From contig NZ_CP162133.1 of assembly GCF_040833955.1 (NCBI RefSeq), positions 620,001-684,000 on the forward strand: 64,000 bases of DNA. The letters are read 5' to 3'. The DNA is from Leptospira sp. WS60.C2 (GTDB lineage Bacteria; Spirochaetota; Leptospiria; Leptospirales; Leptospiraceae). Position numbers and translations under genes: made by a program. Below, piece after piece: positions 16,361 through 26,172 of the stretch (position 1 is its first letter; each line of letters starts with the position of its first letter). Under the pieces are notes generated by a model, which saw only the letters and a list, made by a program, of their open reading frames with translations, did not search any database and was not told the DNA's origin.

Positions 16361-17614
16361 TTACAAGAGGGGATCGGGATTGGCAAGTGTAATCTTTTCC
16401 CTTTCTTCGTCGATTCGGTTCATTTTGCTTAAAATCTTTTTAAAAAATGGAATTGTCATAAAGACTAGACCGATCTCTAAAAATCCAAAAAAGAAAGACA
16501 GGGCAGAAAAACTATATTCTCGAGGTAGTAGGGACTCGAAAACGGACTGCATTTGAACGGATACAATCGGACCTAACATAAAACCGAGGGAACCAACTCC
16601 TGTAAATGCCGACATTGTTGTGGCAGTAAGGCCTGGTTTTGACATCTTACTTGCAAGCATCATGGAAGGCACAAACATTACACCGGCACCAATTCCGCAA
16701 ATGAGTAAAAAAAGAAATAAATACCAATAATCGTTCGTTGTACCAGACAAACCTAAGAAGATCCCATAAATTGTAGAACCAACGAGCACTAAGGGCAAAA
16801 CGCCTGTTTTACGAGAAAGTAAAGCAGATGGATAGGATAATAAACTCATTGGAAACAAAACAAGACCTAAGAATACACCTAACATACCGGGATGAAAGGC
16901 AAGAGTTTCCCTTAAGTGAATGTTAAAGGAAGAGATGATAAATCCAACGGTAAACCGATCGATAAAGTTAAAAAGAAAAGGAACGAACAAAAATGGATTT
17001 TCCCAAATTGCCAATTTTAAATCACTGAGTTTAAAATCTTTTACTTTGTGGATTCCACGGTCTTTTAACATGAATAAACTCATGATCCCAACAAAGATAA
17101 GAATTCCAGATCCTACGTAAAAAGGTAACAACGGATTACTTCTTCCTAGAATTCCTAAAGGCATTCCGAAAGCTCCACCCAAGGATAAAAACATTCCTGT
17201 GATACCCATAAGAATGCCCTTACCGTAATACCGTTTGTTTCTTGGGTCATTTTCTTGGTCGGCAGCTGAGCTGAGGAGAAGGCCAATGATAAAAATATGG
17301 GCAGCTCCTTCTAAAAAACGAAGGAATAAAAAGAGTCCCATGTCTGTAACGACAGTTAATAGAAAAAAGAGTCCCGCATCTAAAAAGCAGAAAAAACTGA
17401 TGAAATACTTCCTGTTTTTAAAACGATCTGAAATCATTCCCGCAACAGGAGCAAATAGGAAAGAACCTAACATAGGTATGCTTGTGAAATAGGCAACTTC
17501 CCAATTCGATCCGAGCAACCGATCTTTTACGATGTCTTTGACAACAGGCACAATCATTGTGACCGGTAACATCGATAAAAATACTAAAGTTACGAGTGTA
17601 TACGGGAAACTCAA
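16361..17614 (-). CDS. MFS transporter downstream of hemO
   Basis: A 417-residue protein with twelve membrane helices and the MFS loop motif GMISDRFKNRKYF between helices 2 and 3. Its TTG start lies 3 bases beyond the hemO stop with an AGG site in the hemO end, so it is co-translated with heme oxygenase and probably co-regulated from the Fur-like promoter. A role in exporting a heme-breakdown product or an iron ligand is possible but only inferred from context. It ends with a short charged tail. Confidence 0.83.
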   Translation of the reverse strand: MSFPYTLVTLVFLSMLPVTMIVPVVKDIVKDRLLGSNWEVAYFTSIPMLGSFLFAPVAGMISDRFKNRKYFISFFCFLDAGLFFLLTVVTDMGLFLFLRFLEGAAHIFIIGLLLSSAADQENDPRNKRYYGKGILMGITGMFLSLGGAFGMPLGILGRSNPLLPFYVGSGILIFVGIMSLFMLKDRGIHKVKDFKLSDLKLAIWENPFLFVPFLFNFIDRFTVGFIISSFNIHLRETLAFHPGMLGVFLGLVLFPMSLLSYPSALLSRKTGVLPLVLVGSTIYGIFLGLSGTTNDYWYLFLFLLICGIGAGVMFVPSMMLASKMSKPGLTATTMSAFTGVGSLGFMLGPIVSVQMQSVFESLLPREYSFSALSFFFGFLEIGLVFMTIPFFKKILSKMNRIDEEREKITLANPDPLL

Positions 17615-17617
17615 AAA

Positions 17618-18298
17618 TTAACCTGCTGGTAGAAGCGTTTGATATCGTTCTATTCCTATATTTTGTTTTAAGTCAGAATCTAATTCAATAAACAAAAATT
17701 TATTCAAATCAAAAGTTGTTTTTGCTTCTTCTAAAAGTTCTGCTTTTTGTGCATCATTCAAAGGTAATGTATCCAAATTTTGACGGTAAATCCCTTTGAA
17801 TGCCATGAGATCTTCAATCTCCGGAAATTCATAAAAGGCAGTTCCTTCATTTCCCTCGAGTCCGAAGGTTTTTGCCACTACTTTTTTGATGGCTTGGCCA
17901 CCCGATAAATCTCCCAGATAACGAACGTAAGCTTGTGCTACTAGGAGTTCTGGTTTGGAATTGGCAATGTTTCGAATGTGGTTGATGTAATTTTCGGTCG
18001 CCTTGGAAATTTCGCCTCTGAGTTTTGTGCCAAACTTTTTTTGGAATGTAGCGATATCTTCCTTTAGGCTAGATTCACGAAACAAACTGGGAAAGTAGAG
18101 TTTGGATAGGATGGGATTGTCCTTGTTCTTGCGGTAGAGTTCTTCCATCACTTGGTAGACCGCGTGGAGGCTTTCCAACTGATAGGTATAGGTTTGGGCA
18201 TCGAGGCCCCCTCGAAAAATAGCACGGATGTAGGGAACTTTTTCGGTTTCCTCGTGTTTTTGTGCCGTTCCCTCACGTAACATCATTGCAACTGACAT
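17618..18298 (-). CDS. hemO: Heme oxygenase
   Basis: 226 residues. LREGTAQKHEETEKVPYI near the N-terminus has the proximal heme ligand (His15), and RYLGDLSGGQAIKK (about 127-139) is the distal-helix signature of heme oxygenases. The enzyme opens heme to biliverdin, CO and iron, and lets Leptospira use heme iron. The start at 18298 is set by AGGAG 8 bases upstream; a longer frame to 18613 overlaps the PiT-like gene and lacks support. A Fur-like box lies 22 bases upstream. Confidence 0.93.
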   Translation of the reverse strand: MSVAMMLREGTAQKHEETEKVPYIRAIFRGGLDAQTYTYQLESLHAVYQVMEELYRKNKDNPILSKLYFPSLFRESSLKEDIATFQKKFGTKLRGEISKATENYINHIRNIANSKPELLVAQAYVRYLGDLSGGQAIKKVVAKTFGLEGNEGTAFYEFPEIEDLMAFKGIYRQNLDTLPLNDAQKAELLEEAKTTFDLNKFLFIELDSDLKQNIGIERYQTLLPAG

Positions 18299-18319
18299 AA
18301 TGGCTCCTAGAGTCTGTGT

Positions 18320-18336
18320 ATGAGAATCATTCTCAT
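18320..18336. promoter_or_regulatory. Fur-like operator of hemO
   Basis: ATGAGAAT-C-ATTCTCAT is a perfect palindrome that contains a 7-1-7 site (TGAGAAT-C-ATTCTCA), very close to the Fur consensus TGATAAT-n-ATTATCA. It lies upstream of hemO, a classic iron-repressed gene, and overlaps the candidate -10 box. Confidence 0.75.
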
Positions 18337-18356
18337 ATATGACACTTCTCTGACAA
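18329..18356 (-). promoter_or_regulatory. Candidate hemO promoter
   Basis: On the minus strand TTGTCA (18356-18351, 5 of 6 to the -35 consensus) is followed after 16 bases by GAGAAT (18334-18329, 4 of 6 to the -10 consensus). The second box is inside the Fur-like palindrome, as expected for repression by iron-loaded Fur. Confidence 0.45.
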
Positions 18357-18378
18357 TCTATGGAACTGTCAAAGAAAA

Positions 18379-19509
18379 TTAAAGGGAATCTTCTTGGTTT
18401 GTGGAATTCCAGAATTCGAGAGGGGTCGATTGCCTCTGTTCTGGGTAGAGAAAGTAAGAAAGGAAAAAAATAAAAATGGAAACGAGAATCCCGATGGTAG
18501 CAAGCACTACGTCTTTTCCCACTTTGCGAAAGGTATCCAGATACGGAAGGTCTTTGTAGGTGATGACATTCAGAATGATCTCTCGACCTGCCAAGAGCCC
18601 GAGAAATGCCCATGTGGTGGACATTGGAATGTTGCTTATGGCTTGGAAAAAGAACAACAAACTGCCATAGACCAAATCAACAATGGTAGCGGCTTTTGCC
18701 CATTGGATGTCTGATTTTTCAGAAACCACTTGTTGGATCGTGCCACCGTTCGTTCGGATGATGATGAGAAGGGCGAAGATGAGGATGAGTACAGCCATCA
18801 AAAATTCGAAAAATCCCAGTTGTCTTGGCAGAAATACGGCTATGTTCGCCGTGTCTTGGAATAACCAAGCGACCCACAAATACATCGTGGAAAACCACTG
18901 CAATCGGGACCAGCGACGTTCCGATACAGGATCTGGTGTATGGACTTCATGGTATTCGTGTGGATCCACTTTGACAAGAATGGCCCAAACAACAATCGCA
19001 ACGAGGAAAGCTAGCCCATAGCCAAAAAATGATTTGGTTAACATTTGGTCGATGCTTCTGCCACCAAATAAACCTAAGACGAGGAATGTTGTCGAAACGG
19101 GAGCACGAAGTCTTGTAATCACCACGAGGATGACTGGAGCGAGTAACTGGAGTAAATTGAATTCTGTTGTTTCGGGGATTGAATCCAATCGGTGAAAGTG
19201 GATTTCGCCACCGTGAAGGTACCAAGCAAGTAAGTGGACGAGGAATAAAAGACCACCGAAAACTAGGATCTTTTGAAGCCAATGGACTGATTTTTTACTT
19301 TCGATAAAGGTCCCGATGGTTTGGACTGCATCATTGCCTGCCACAGAGAATGATGCAATCGCGAAGGAAAACCATCCGAGATAATACCGAGGAATGCCTA
19401 AAAAATAACCAAGAGTGATCCCCAGCATCAAAAGAAAGGTAAATCCGAAAAAACGAATTTGATCTTGTTTTGATGGGTGTTGGTAATCAATTTCTTGGTA
19501 TTGGCTCAT
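18379..19509 (-). CDS. PiT-like inorganic anion (phosphate) permease
   Basis: A 376-residue protein with about nine or ten membrane helices. Two inverted repeats show PiT-family features: [15 protein letters not shown] early (a GND-type motif), [16 protein letters not shown] in the middle and [18 protein letters not shown] near the end. The canonical GANDVAN box is altered to GNDAVQT, so it is a divergent member; phosphate is the likely substrate. Its ATG overlaps the stop of the upstream acyltransferase gene (ATGA). hemO lies 80 bases downstream but has its own operator. Confidence 0.65.
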   Translation of the reverse strand: MSQYQEIDYQHPSKQDQIRFFGFTFLLMLGITLGYFLGIPRYYLGWFSFAIASFSVAGNDAVQTIGTFIESKKSVHWLQKILVFGGLLFLVHLLAWYLHGGEIHFHRLDSIPETTEFNLLQLLAPVILVVITRLRAPVSTTFLVLGLFGGRSIDQMLTKSFFGYGLAFLVAIVVWAILVKVDPHEYHEVHTPDPVSERRWSRLQWFSTMYLWVAWLFQDTANIAVFLPRQLGFFEFLMAVLILIFALLIIIRTNGGTIQQVVSEKSDIQWAKAATIVDLVYGSLLFFFQAISNIPMSTTWAFLGLLAGREIILNVITYKDLPYLDTFRKVGKDVVLATIGILVSIFIFFLSYFLYPEQRQSTPLEFWNSTNQEDSL

Positions 19510-20282
19510 GCATTCATGTAGTGTTTCGCATATCTCTCCGTAATTTCTTTGCGGTCGAAAAGAATGAACACGTCTGTAGTACCAAAAATAGAATCTAGTG
19601 CAGGAATTCCACAGATTTTAGCACCTACGCGGAGGTATCCTTTCAAAAGTGGAGGAATATTTTTGGAGATCACCTTCGGATCTTCCACATGATAATTGGC
19701 ATCAAAACCAGGGAGAACGTAATCAGGATTCGGATAGACTCGGAATTCTTCTGGAGCAATCGCATCTTTTGCTTTTAAGAAACCATACGATTGAGAGGCG
19801 ACGGCTGCATCTGTGGAGTGAATGGATCCGCAACCCATAAGATAACGCACATTATGTTTATTCATGAATTCTGCAAGACCTTGCCATAATAGGGAAATGA
19901 CTGATCCGTCTCTGTATTCAGGATGCACACAAGAACGACCTACTTCTGCGATTTCATCTGGTAAGTTGTAAATTGATGTAATATCAAATTCATTTTCGCT
20001 ATAAAAACCGATTCCGTTTTTTGCATTTTGGCGAGTTAGGATTCGGTAGGTACCCACGATTTTCTTGTCTTCCGTGGATTTATCAATCACGATCAAGTGG
20101 TGGCAGTATAAATCATATTCATCCCGATCTTTTCTAGTAGCAGAAGACTGTGGCAAACCTTCTCCCATTTCTAAGTTAAACACTTCGTAACGTAAGGCAA
20201 GTGCTCTTTCAATTTCGAGTTGGTTTTCTGCTAAACGAACTTCTAGGATCCGTTCTGTTTTGTTTAATGTATTTTGTTTCAT
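19506..20282 (-). CDS. OlsB-like N-acyltransferase (GNAT, hemolysin-like family)
   Basis: A 258-residue protein of the Acetyltransf_5 group that includes OlsB (ornithine N-acyltransferase) and AHL-synthase-like proteins. [34 protein letters not shown] and [21 protein letters not shown] are the conserved stretches in order. OlsB transfers a hydroxyacyl chain to ornithine, the first step of phosphate-free ornithine lipids. No olsA-type gene is next to it. It overlaps the PiT-like permease by 4 bases, which hints at a phosphate-related role. Function is from family pattern; substrate unproven. Confidence 0.72.
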   Translation of the reverse strand: MKQNTLNKTERILEVRLAENQLEIERALALRYEVFNLEMGEGLPQSSATRKDRDEYDLYCHHLIVIDKSTEDKKIVGTYRILTRQNAKNGIGFYSENEFDITSIYNLPDEIAEVGRSCVHPEYRDGSVISLLWQGLAEFMNKHNVRYLMGCGSIHSTDAAVASQSYGFLKAKDAIAPEEFRVYPNPDYVLPGFDANYHVEDPKVISKNIPPLLKGYLRVGAKICGIPALDSIFGTTDVFILFDRKEITERYAKHYMNA

Positions 20283-20516
20283 AGGACTTTGTTTCCTCTT
20301 GTTTATCTGAAACTTAAACTAAAGGATCTCAGTTACGAACATGTGACAATCCTATGAAATTCCAGGAAAGATGATGATTCTTTTTGTGTTACAAATGAAT
20401 GACAGGAGTTGTGATATGGACTGGTTCTTCAGATGAAGAATTTAGCAAAAAAAGATTTTAATTACAAAAAGTAAATGGAATAAGATTTTATCACTTTAAC
20501 ACTAGCGATCGATTGA

Positions 20517-22250
20517 TTATAGAATGTTCTTTTCTGTAGAGGATGGTTTCTTTAGGGTTTCACAAACAAATTCGTTTTTTCCATAGAAAGAGAATGAGGC
20601 AAACGGAGAATAAGAAATTTGTATTTGATGGATGCTTTTAGTGACCATGATCGCCAAATACCCGTTTAATGAGCATGTTTTAAGCTCCGGAACGTTTGTA
20701 ATAAAACCTGGATGGAACTTTTGGTTGATCACTAGGATTTGGTCTGCTGGAAGTTTTTCGAATTGGAACGTGTCTGGTTTCCAATGAACAGGTTTGATTT
20801 TTTTGTAAGATGGGTATAGAAAAAACTCTCCATGGTATTCCGGAGAATCAATGGTTTGATTGGCAAAAGAAAATGTGAGATTTTCGTAAATGTCATTGAT
20901 GGAAAGATTCGCCTGAAGAGCAGGCAACATTCTGGAGTCGGAGCCGTAATCAGGAACGGTGCCGACTGTAATCGGATATGATTCTTGGTTAGAAATGTTC
21001 AGAGTGGGTGGTAACAAAACAAAAATTTCATCTAAATACTTTGTATTCATTTTCCGCACATCAAGGGTATGTAAAAACAAAAGAATGAGTAATGAAATCG
21101 ATAGATGCCGCTCGTATTTTTTTGGTGTCTTATCTGTGATTGTTTGGATACCCATCACCAAACACCAAACAAATAAAAAAATAACACTTAGGCTCCATCT
21201 TGGATACACTCTCTCTAAAGAGTAAATAGGCAAGTTTTCTAAAATCGTAACGGGTGAAAGGGAAGACGTTTTTCCGATCATGATCCAAACTACAAGTCCT
21301 AAAAGCCCAAGGACTGAATCCATCTTACGTTTGGTGAAGAGAAGGAGTGGTGAAAGGTAGAATGGAATTTGGCCCAAATAGTTTCCATATTCCCAATAGC
21401 GGTATTGCATCTGAGAAAGAGCTTGGGAGAGAAGTGGATGTTGTGAAGATCCAAAAAAGATAGAATAGAGATCAGAGAGATTTAGTGGAAATTGGTCTGG
21501 AACAAAATGCCTTCCCACTTTGTGAACCAAAAGAAACATCGGAATCCATTTGAAAGATAACACCACAAGGAGAATCAAACTGAGTGAGAAGAAGTGGTAG
21601 ATGGTTTCTTTTTTACGATCGGAAAGAAAAACTTCTCTACCTGCCAAAAAAATGACTAAAAATGCAATTTGGGTGATGGTATAAATCGCACCTTCTGATA
21701 ACAAGATGTAGGCGACAAGGAGGATGGGAATCAAAATCCAATTTCGATTCTCTTTCAGATAAGTCAGAAAATAAAAAACAAATGCTGGTAAAAACAATCC
21801 TTGAATTTGGTTTAAGTGACCTGCATAGAATTTCTGAAAAAAGAATCCAGAGAACTGAAACAAACATACAAATAAAATCGGTGTTAATTGTTTTGATTGG
21901 TTATAAAGTCGGAAGGATTGGTAATTGAGAATTCCGGCCAGCGCAAAATAGAAGAGAAAACTCAATTTAAGTGCATCAACACTGGGAAGAAAGAGTGCAA
22001 AGAGATGTGTGAAACTCCCCAATTTACTAGATGGGTTTTCCCAGACGGGAAAACCGGCACCGTAATAAGGATTCCAGAGAGGAAAAGTATTAAATTCTAA
22101 ATACGATTTTCGTAAGAACTCAACGTGAAAGGTATATAAATCCCAATCAAATCGACCTAACTGTTCTGGAGATTTCCAAACAATGGGAAAGTTCCAGAGA
22201 TAAAGAACAAAGAAAAAAACAAGGCCAAGATATGGCCTAATGTGCTTCAT
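20517..22250 (-). CDS. Large polytopic membrane protein, YfhO/GT-C-like
   Basis: A 577-residue protein with about ten to twelve helices and a C-terminal non-membrane domain. FDWDLYTFHVEFLRKSYLEF and FPLWNPYYGAGFPVWENP (about residues 37-75) are like the first loop of YfhO and other GT-C membrane glycosyltransferases, where an acidic residue after the first helix is catalytic. The lipid-linked sugar donor and the acceptor are unknown. I chose ATG at 22250 over TTG at 22265; it overlaps the polA stop by 14 bases, so the gene is coupled to polA. The 234 bases downstream hold no gene or hairpin that I can see. Confidence 0.65.
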   Translation of the reverse strand: MKHIRPYLGLVFFFVLYLWNFPIVWKSPEQLGRFDWDLYTFHVEFLRKSYLEFNTFPLWNPYYGAGFPVWENPSSKLGSFTHLFALFLPSVDALKLSFLFYFALAGILNYQSFRLYNQSKQLTPILFVCLFQFSGFFFQKFYAGHLNQIQGLFLPAFVFYFLTYLKENRNWILIPILLVAYILLSEGAIYTITQIAFLVIFLAGREVFLSDRKKETIYHFFSLSLILLVVLSFKWIPMFLLVHKVGRHFVPDQFPLNLSDLYSIFFGSSQHPLLSQALSQMQYRYWEYGNYLGQIPFYLSPLLLFTKRKMDSVLGLLGLVVWIMIGKTSSLSPVTILENLPIYSLERVYPRWSLSVIFLFVWCLVMGIQTITDKTPKKYERHLSISLLILLFLHTLDVRKMNTKYLDEIFVLLPPTLNISNQESYPITVGTVPDYGSDSRMLPALQANLSINDIYENLTFSFANQTIDSPEYHGEFFLYPSYKKIKPVHWKPDTFQFEKLPADQILVINQKFHPGFITNVPELKTCSLNGYLAIMVTKSIHQIQISYSPFASFSFYGKNEFVCETLKKPSSTEKNIL

Positions 22251-25068
22251 CCCAGTTTCCACCAAACTTTCCTTGTGCGACGATTGGAACTTTGAGTTTC
22301 ATTGCAGATTCCATCTCTTCTTTTGCCATTTGGTAAAATTCGTTTTTTTCTTTCGGGTCCACTTCAAAGACAAGTTCATCATGTACTTGCAAAAGGAGTT
22401 TCGAGCGAAAGGATTCTTTTTTGATTTTTTCGTGAATCCGAATCATCGCAAGTTTGATCATATCTGCAGACGTACCTTGGATGGGGGAGTTGATCGCAAC
22501 TCGTTTGGCACCTTCGCTTACCATTTTATGGGAAGAATGGATGTCTGGAAGGTAACGTCTTCGTCCCAAAAGTGTTTCGACATATCCATTTTGTTTGCAG
22601 AACTCAACGATCTCTTCCATGTAAGTGGCAACACCTTTGTAAGCGGCAAAGTATTTCTCGATAAATTCCTTGGCTTCCTTACGGCCGATTTTTAAGTTAT
22701 TAGACAAACCAAAAGATGTCACACCGTAGATCACAGAGAAGTTTACAATTTTAGCCTTATTTCGCATATCGGGTGTTACCTGGTCTTCGGATACGCCAAA
22801 AATTCCAGCAGCCGTTCGTTTGTGGATGTCTGCACCTGATTTATAGGCATCTATCATGTTTGGATCATTTGAAAAATGAGCCATAATCCTTAGTTCGATT
22901 TGGCTATAGTCAAGAGAGAGGATTTCGAACCCTTTTTTGGCAATAAACCCTTTTCGTAAGAGCCTTCCTTCTTCGTCTTTGATGGGGATATTTTGTAAAT
23001 TCGGATTGGTAGAAGAGAGTCGACCTGTAGCCGCAATGGTTTGGTTGTAACTCGTATGGATCCGATTGGTTTTTGGATTCACAAGAGTGGGTAATGTATC
23101 TGTATATGTGGATTTGAGTTTGGAAAATTTTCGAATGGCAAGCAAATCATCTATGATGGGATGGGTGCCTTGTAAAGACTCTAACACCGAGTGGTCTGTG
23201 GAATAACCTGTTTGTGTTTTTTTTTCGGCAGGAAGTCTTAGGTCTTCAAACAAAACAGTCTGTAGTTCTTTCGTAGAGTTAACATTAAATTGTCTACCTG
23301 CATAAAAATGAATGTTTTTTTCATGTTCTTTGATTTTGGTTTCGAACGTTTCCGAAAGAGATTCAAAGTATTTTTTGTCTACAGCAATCCCTTCAAATTC
23401 CATATCCGCCAAGGTGTGTAACACAGGCATTTCTATTTCATAAAATAGTTTTTTATGAATTCCTTCTTCCATTTTAGGTGAAAGGGCATTGTGAAGTTGC
23501 AATGTTATGTCTGCATCTTCACAAGCATATTCGGATACTTTGTCTGGATCGATGTCATAAAGATTTTGTTTCTTTTTTCCTGTTCCAACTAACTCTTCAT
23601 ATGTGATGGTTTTGTAGTTGAGGTAATCAACGGCCATATCGTCCATATTGTGTCTTCTTTCCCCAGGATTTAGGAGATAAGAAGCAAGCATGGTATCAAA
23701 ATAAATTCCTTTTAATTCAATGCCATAGTTCCGAAGCACAAGTAGGTCATATTTGATATTTTGTCCGACTTTTTTCCATTTTGGATCTTCTAACATTGGT
23801 TTGAGGATCTTGAGCGCTTCTTCTGCAGAAGGAAGTAAGTGACTATAAATCGATTCTGAATGCGAAAATGCCATGTAGTAGGCAACACCTGGTTCTTCCG
23901 AAAAGGAAAGACCTAATAACTCTGCTAACATGGGATCTTGCGATGTGGTTTCTGTATCCACAGAAATTGGTTTTTTCGAATCTAACTTCGATATGATCTT
24001 TTTTAATTCGTCCAGGGTTTGGATTCTTTTATACGATTGTTTGGCAACGACTGCTGTTGTGACGGAGTCAGTGTTTCCCTTTTTGGATCGATTGGAAGAA
24101 TCTTCAGTGACTGTTTCTTTTTTTTCCTTTGATGATTTTTTGGCAGAAGGTGTTTCTTCTTTCGAATCCCCATCACTGGCAATTGGAATCCCTGCTTGTT
24201 TGGCTAAATCGCGATGTAGGACATTATATCCTTCATCTTTAAAATATTGTACTTTCTTTGGATCATAATAGTTAGGAAGTTTTAAATCAGACTTCTTGAT
24301 GTCTAGTTTGAGATTGGTGACAATTGTTGCGAGTTTTCTGGATAAAAATGCGTTTTCTTTCTCAGCGATCAGTTTATCAATCAAGGACTTGTTTTTGACC
24401 TTATCAATTTTTTTATAAATCGTTTCCAAATCTCCAAATTCTTGGATGAGTTTTGCTGCACCCTTTTCCCCAATCCCTTTCACGCCAGGAATATTGTCGG
24501 AGGCATCTCCAAGAAGACCCATATAATCAGGAACTTGTTCCTTTGTGATTCCAATATTGGCTTTTACCCATTTGGGATCAATTTTTTCAAACTCAGAGAC
24601 TCCACGTTTCCCGCGTAACATGTGTATGTTCTTATCCAACACTTGATACAAATCTTTGTCGCTGGAAAGTATAACGATCTCTTCAAAGTCTTTTGCAAAT
24701 TTTTTGCAAAGACTACCGATGATGTCGTCGGCTTCGATTCCATTGATTTTGTACATTGGAAATTCGAGTGCTTGTAACATTTCGTAAATCTTTTGGATTT
24801 GTGGTTTTAAATCCTCAGGCATTGGCTTTCTATGAGCTTTGTAGTCTTCATAGAGATCGTTTCGTTCTAAACGAGTGCCTGGATCAAATGTAAAGGCAAT
24901 ATGGGTTACATGTTCATCTTGTAATAGTTTAAAGAGCATCCTCCAAAAACCAAAAATTGCCCCACTGGGTAATCCAGTTTTGGAATTGGTAAGATTTGTT
25001 GCGGCAAACGCAAAATAAGCGCGAAAGGCAAGGGCATGCCCGTCAATGATGAGTAATCTTCCGCTCAT
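22237..25068 (-). CDS. polA: DNA polymerase I
   Basis: 943 residues with the full three-domain layout. The 5'-nuclease domain begins LLIDGHALAFRAYFAF and has DASDNIPGVKGIGEKGAAKL. A Lys/Ser-rich linker (about 295-345) follows. The 3'-5' proofreading domain is intact (ISVDTETTSQDP with D-x-E, GQNIKYDLL, YACEDADITLQ). The polymerase domain has LSLDYSQIELRIMAHF (motif A), RNKAKIVNFSVIYG (motif B), INSPIQGTSADMIK, and LLQVHDELVFEV (motif C). It does Okazaki-fragment maturation and repair. Its ATG overlaps the stop of the glycosyltransferase gene (ATGA). Confidence 0.97.
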   Translation of the reverse strand: MSGRLLIIDGHALAFRAYFAFAATNLTNSKTGLPSGAIFGFWRMLFKLLQDEHVTHIAFTFDPGTRLERNDLYEDYKAHRKPMPEDLKPQIQKIYEMLQALEFPMYKINGIEADDIIGSLCKKFAKDFEEIVILSSDKDLYQVLDKNIHMLRGKRGVSEFEKIDPKWVKANIGITKEQVPDYMGLLGDASDNIPGVKGIGEKGAAKLIQEFGDLETIYKKIDKVKNKSLIDKLIAEKENAFLSRKLATIVTNLKLDIKKSDLKLPNYYDPKKVQYFKDEGYNVLHRDLAKQAGIPIASDGDSKEETPSAKKSSKEKKETVTEDSSNRSKKGNTDSVTTAVVAKQSYKRIQTLDELKKIISKLDSKKPISVDTETTSQDPMLAELLGLSFSEEPGVAYYMAFSHSESIYSHLLPSAEEALKILKPMLEDPKWKKVGQNIKYDLLVLRNYGIELKGIYFDTMLASYLLNPGERRHNMDDMAVDYLNYKTITYEELVGTGKKKQNLYDIDPDKVSEYACEDADITLQLHNALSPKMEEGIHKKLFYEIEMPVLHTLADMEFEGIAVDKKYFESLSETFETKIKEHEKNIHFYAGRQFNVNSTKELQTVLFEDLRLPAEKKTQTGYSTDHSVLESLQGTHPIIDDLLAIRKFSKLKSTYTDTLPTLVNPKTNRIHTSYNQTIAATGRLSSTNPNLQNIPIKDEEGRLLRKGFIAKKGFEILSLDYSQIELRIMAHFSNDPNMIDAYKSGADIHKRTAAGIFGVSEDQVTPDMRNKAKIVNFSVIYGVTSFGLSNNLKIGRKEAKEFIEKYFAAYKGVATYMEEIVEFCKQNGYVETLLGRRRYLPDIHSSHKMVSEGAKRVAINSPIQGTSADMIKLAMIRIHEKIKKESFRSKLLLQVHDELVFEVDPKEKNEFYQMAKEEMESAMKLKVPIVAQGKFGGNWDEAH

Positions 25069-26171
25069 TTATTTTCTCCATACAACGCATCACCCAAAAA
25101 GGAGTAATAGATAAGCTTTGTTTTATCGATTGTTTTGGAAACGGAAAATCGTTTCACGGAAGTTTTGTTGAAATTTCCGAATTGATTGCGAAGTTCTTCT
25201 GAAGAAACTAATTTATCTAGTCCAAGTGCAATCGACTCTGCATCCCCCACGGGACAAACATAAGCACCTTCATTGTGGTCTAACATCTCTCCAATGCCAC
25301 CACCATTTGTTGCTACAATAGGCAAACTACATGCCATTGCATCCAATACAGCAGTTCCTAATCCTTCTTCTTTGGAAGTGAGTGTGAAGATATCAAATAA
25401 CGATAGAAGTGCTGGAATGTCTTTGCGGTAACCTGTGAAAATGATTTTGTCGTTTAAGCCTAAACTTTCTGTTTGGTGTTTGAGTTTTTTTTCTAACTTG
25501 CCTTCCCCCACAATCAAAACACGAAAATCAACATTGGTTTTCATCTTTGACACAGCATGAATCAATGTTTCTTGGTCTTTGTGATCGACAAGTGCTGCTA
25601 TGTTCCCTATGACGACGGCTTTTTTAGGAATTTGAAACTCTTCTCGTAAATAATCATGTGCGGTTGGTTTTGCAAATCGTTTGAGATCGATCCCTGAATA
25701 AACAGTGATGATTCTTTCGGGACCAATTTTACTTGCGATCATCACCTCTTTAATCTTTTGGGAAACAGGCAAATAATAATCATTTGCTGGGTGTTGGTAT
25801 TTCCATCTTGAGAAAAAACTGTTTTTAGGTTTGAAGTCAACTCGTCTCGAAACAATGAGAGGAATGTTGAGGTGATTTCGTTTCGCAAGAAGTGCCAAGG
25901 TATGCGCATGTGCTGTATGAGTATGGATTAGTTTGATACTTTTTGATAAACAGAGAGACCGAATATTCTTATATGCTTTTCTATCCCATTCCCCACGCAT
26001 TTCAATCGGATAAAAATCATATCCATTATCTTTACATTTTGCCTCAAGTGGAGAACCAGGTTGGCCCACAACGAGTTGAGGGATTTTGTAATTTGCCAAA
26101 CCTTGAACGAGATAATAAAGCTGTTGTTCTCCACCACGCCATTCGCGGGAAGTGTTGATATGTAGGATCAA
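25065..26171 (-). CDS. Family 4 glycosyltransferase
   Basis: 368 residues with a GT-B fold. The N-terminal domain starts ILHINTSREWRGGEQQLYYL and has LIHTHTAHAHTLALLAK. The C-terminal GT4 domain has VIGNIAALVDHKDQETLIHA, ILIVGEGKLEKKL-like sequence, and LTSKEEGLGTAVLDAMACSLPIVATNGGG, the UDP-sugar-binding E-x7-E region. It probably adds a sugar to a lipid-linked glycan such as LPS; the acceptor is unknown. It starts with TTG one base after the stop of the upstream kinase-like gene and overlaps polA by 4 bases, so the three form one run. Confidence 0.88.
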   Translation of the reverse strand: MILHINTSREWRGGEQQLYYLVQGLANYKIPQLVVGQPGSPLEAKCKDNGYDFYPIEMRGEWDRKAYKNIRSLCLSKSIKLIHTHTAHAHTLALLAKRNHLNIPLIVSRRVDFKPKNSFFSRWKYQHPANDYYLPVSQKIKEVMIASKIGPERIITVYSGIDLKRFAKPTAHDYLREEFQIPKKAVVIGNIAALVDHKDQETLIHAVSKMKTNVDFRVLIVGEGKLEKKLKHQTESLGLNDKIIFTGYRKDIPALLSLFDIFTLTSKEEGLGTAVLDAMACSLPIVATNGGGIGEMLDHNEGAYVCPVGDAESIALGLDKLVSSEELRNQFGNFNKTSVKRFSVSKTIDKTKLIYYSFLGDALYGENK

Positions 26172-26172
26172 A

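Noticed and set aside
18299..18613. Longer hemO reading frame
   Set aside because: The extra 105 residues overlap the PiT-like gene and lack heme-oxygenase sequence; AGGAG supports the start at 18298.
20283..20516. Possible gene or RNA in the gap before the OlsB-like gene
   Set aside because: No frame, no stable hairpin and no tRNA-like structure were seen.
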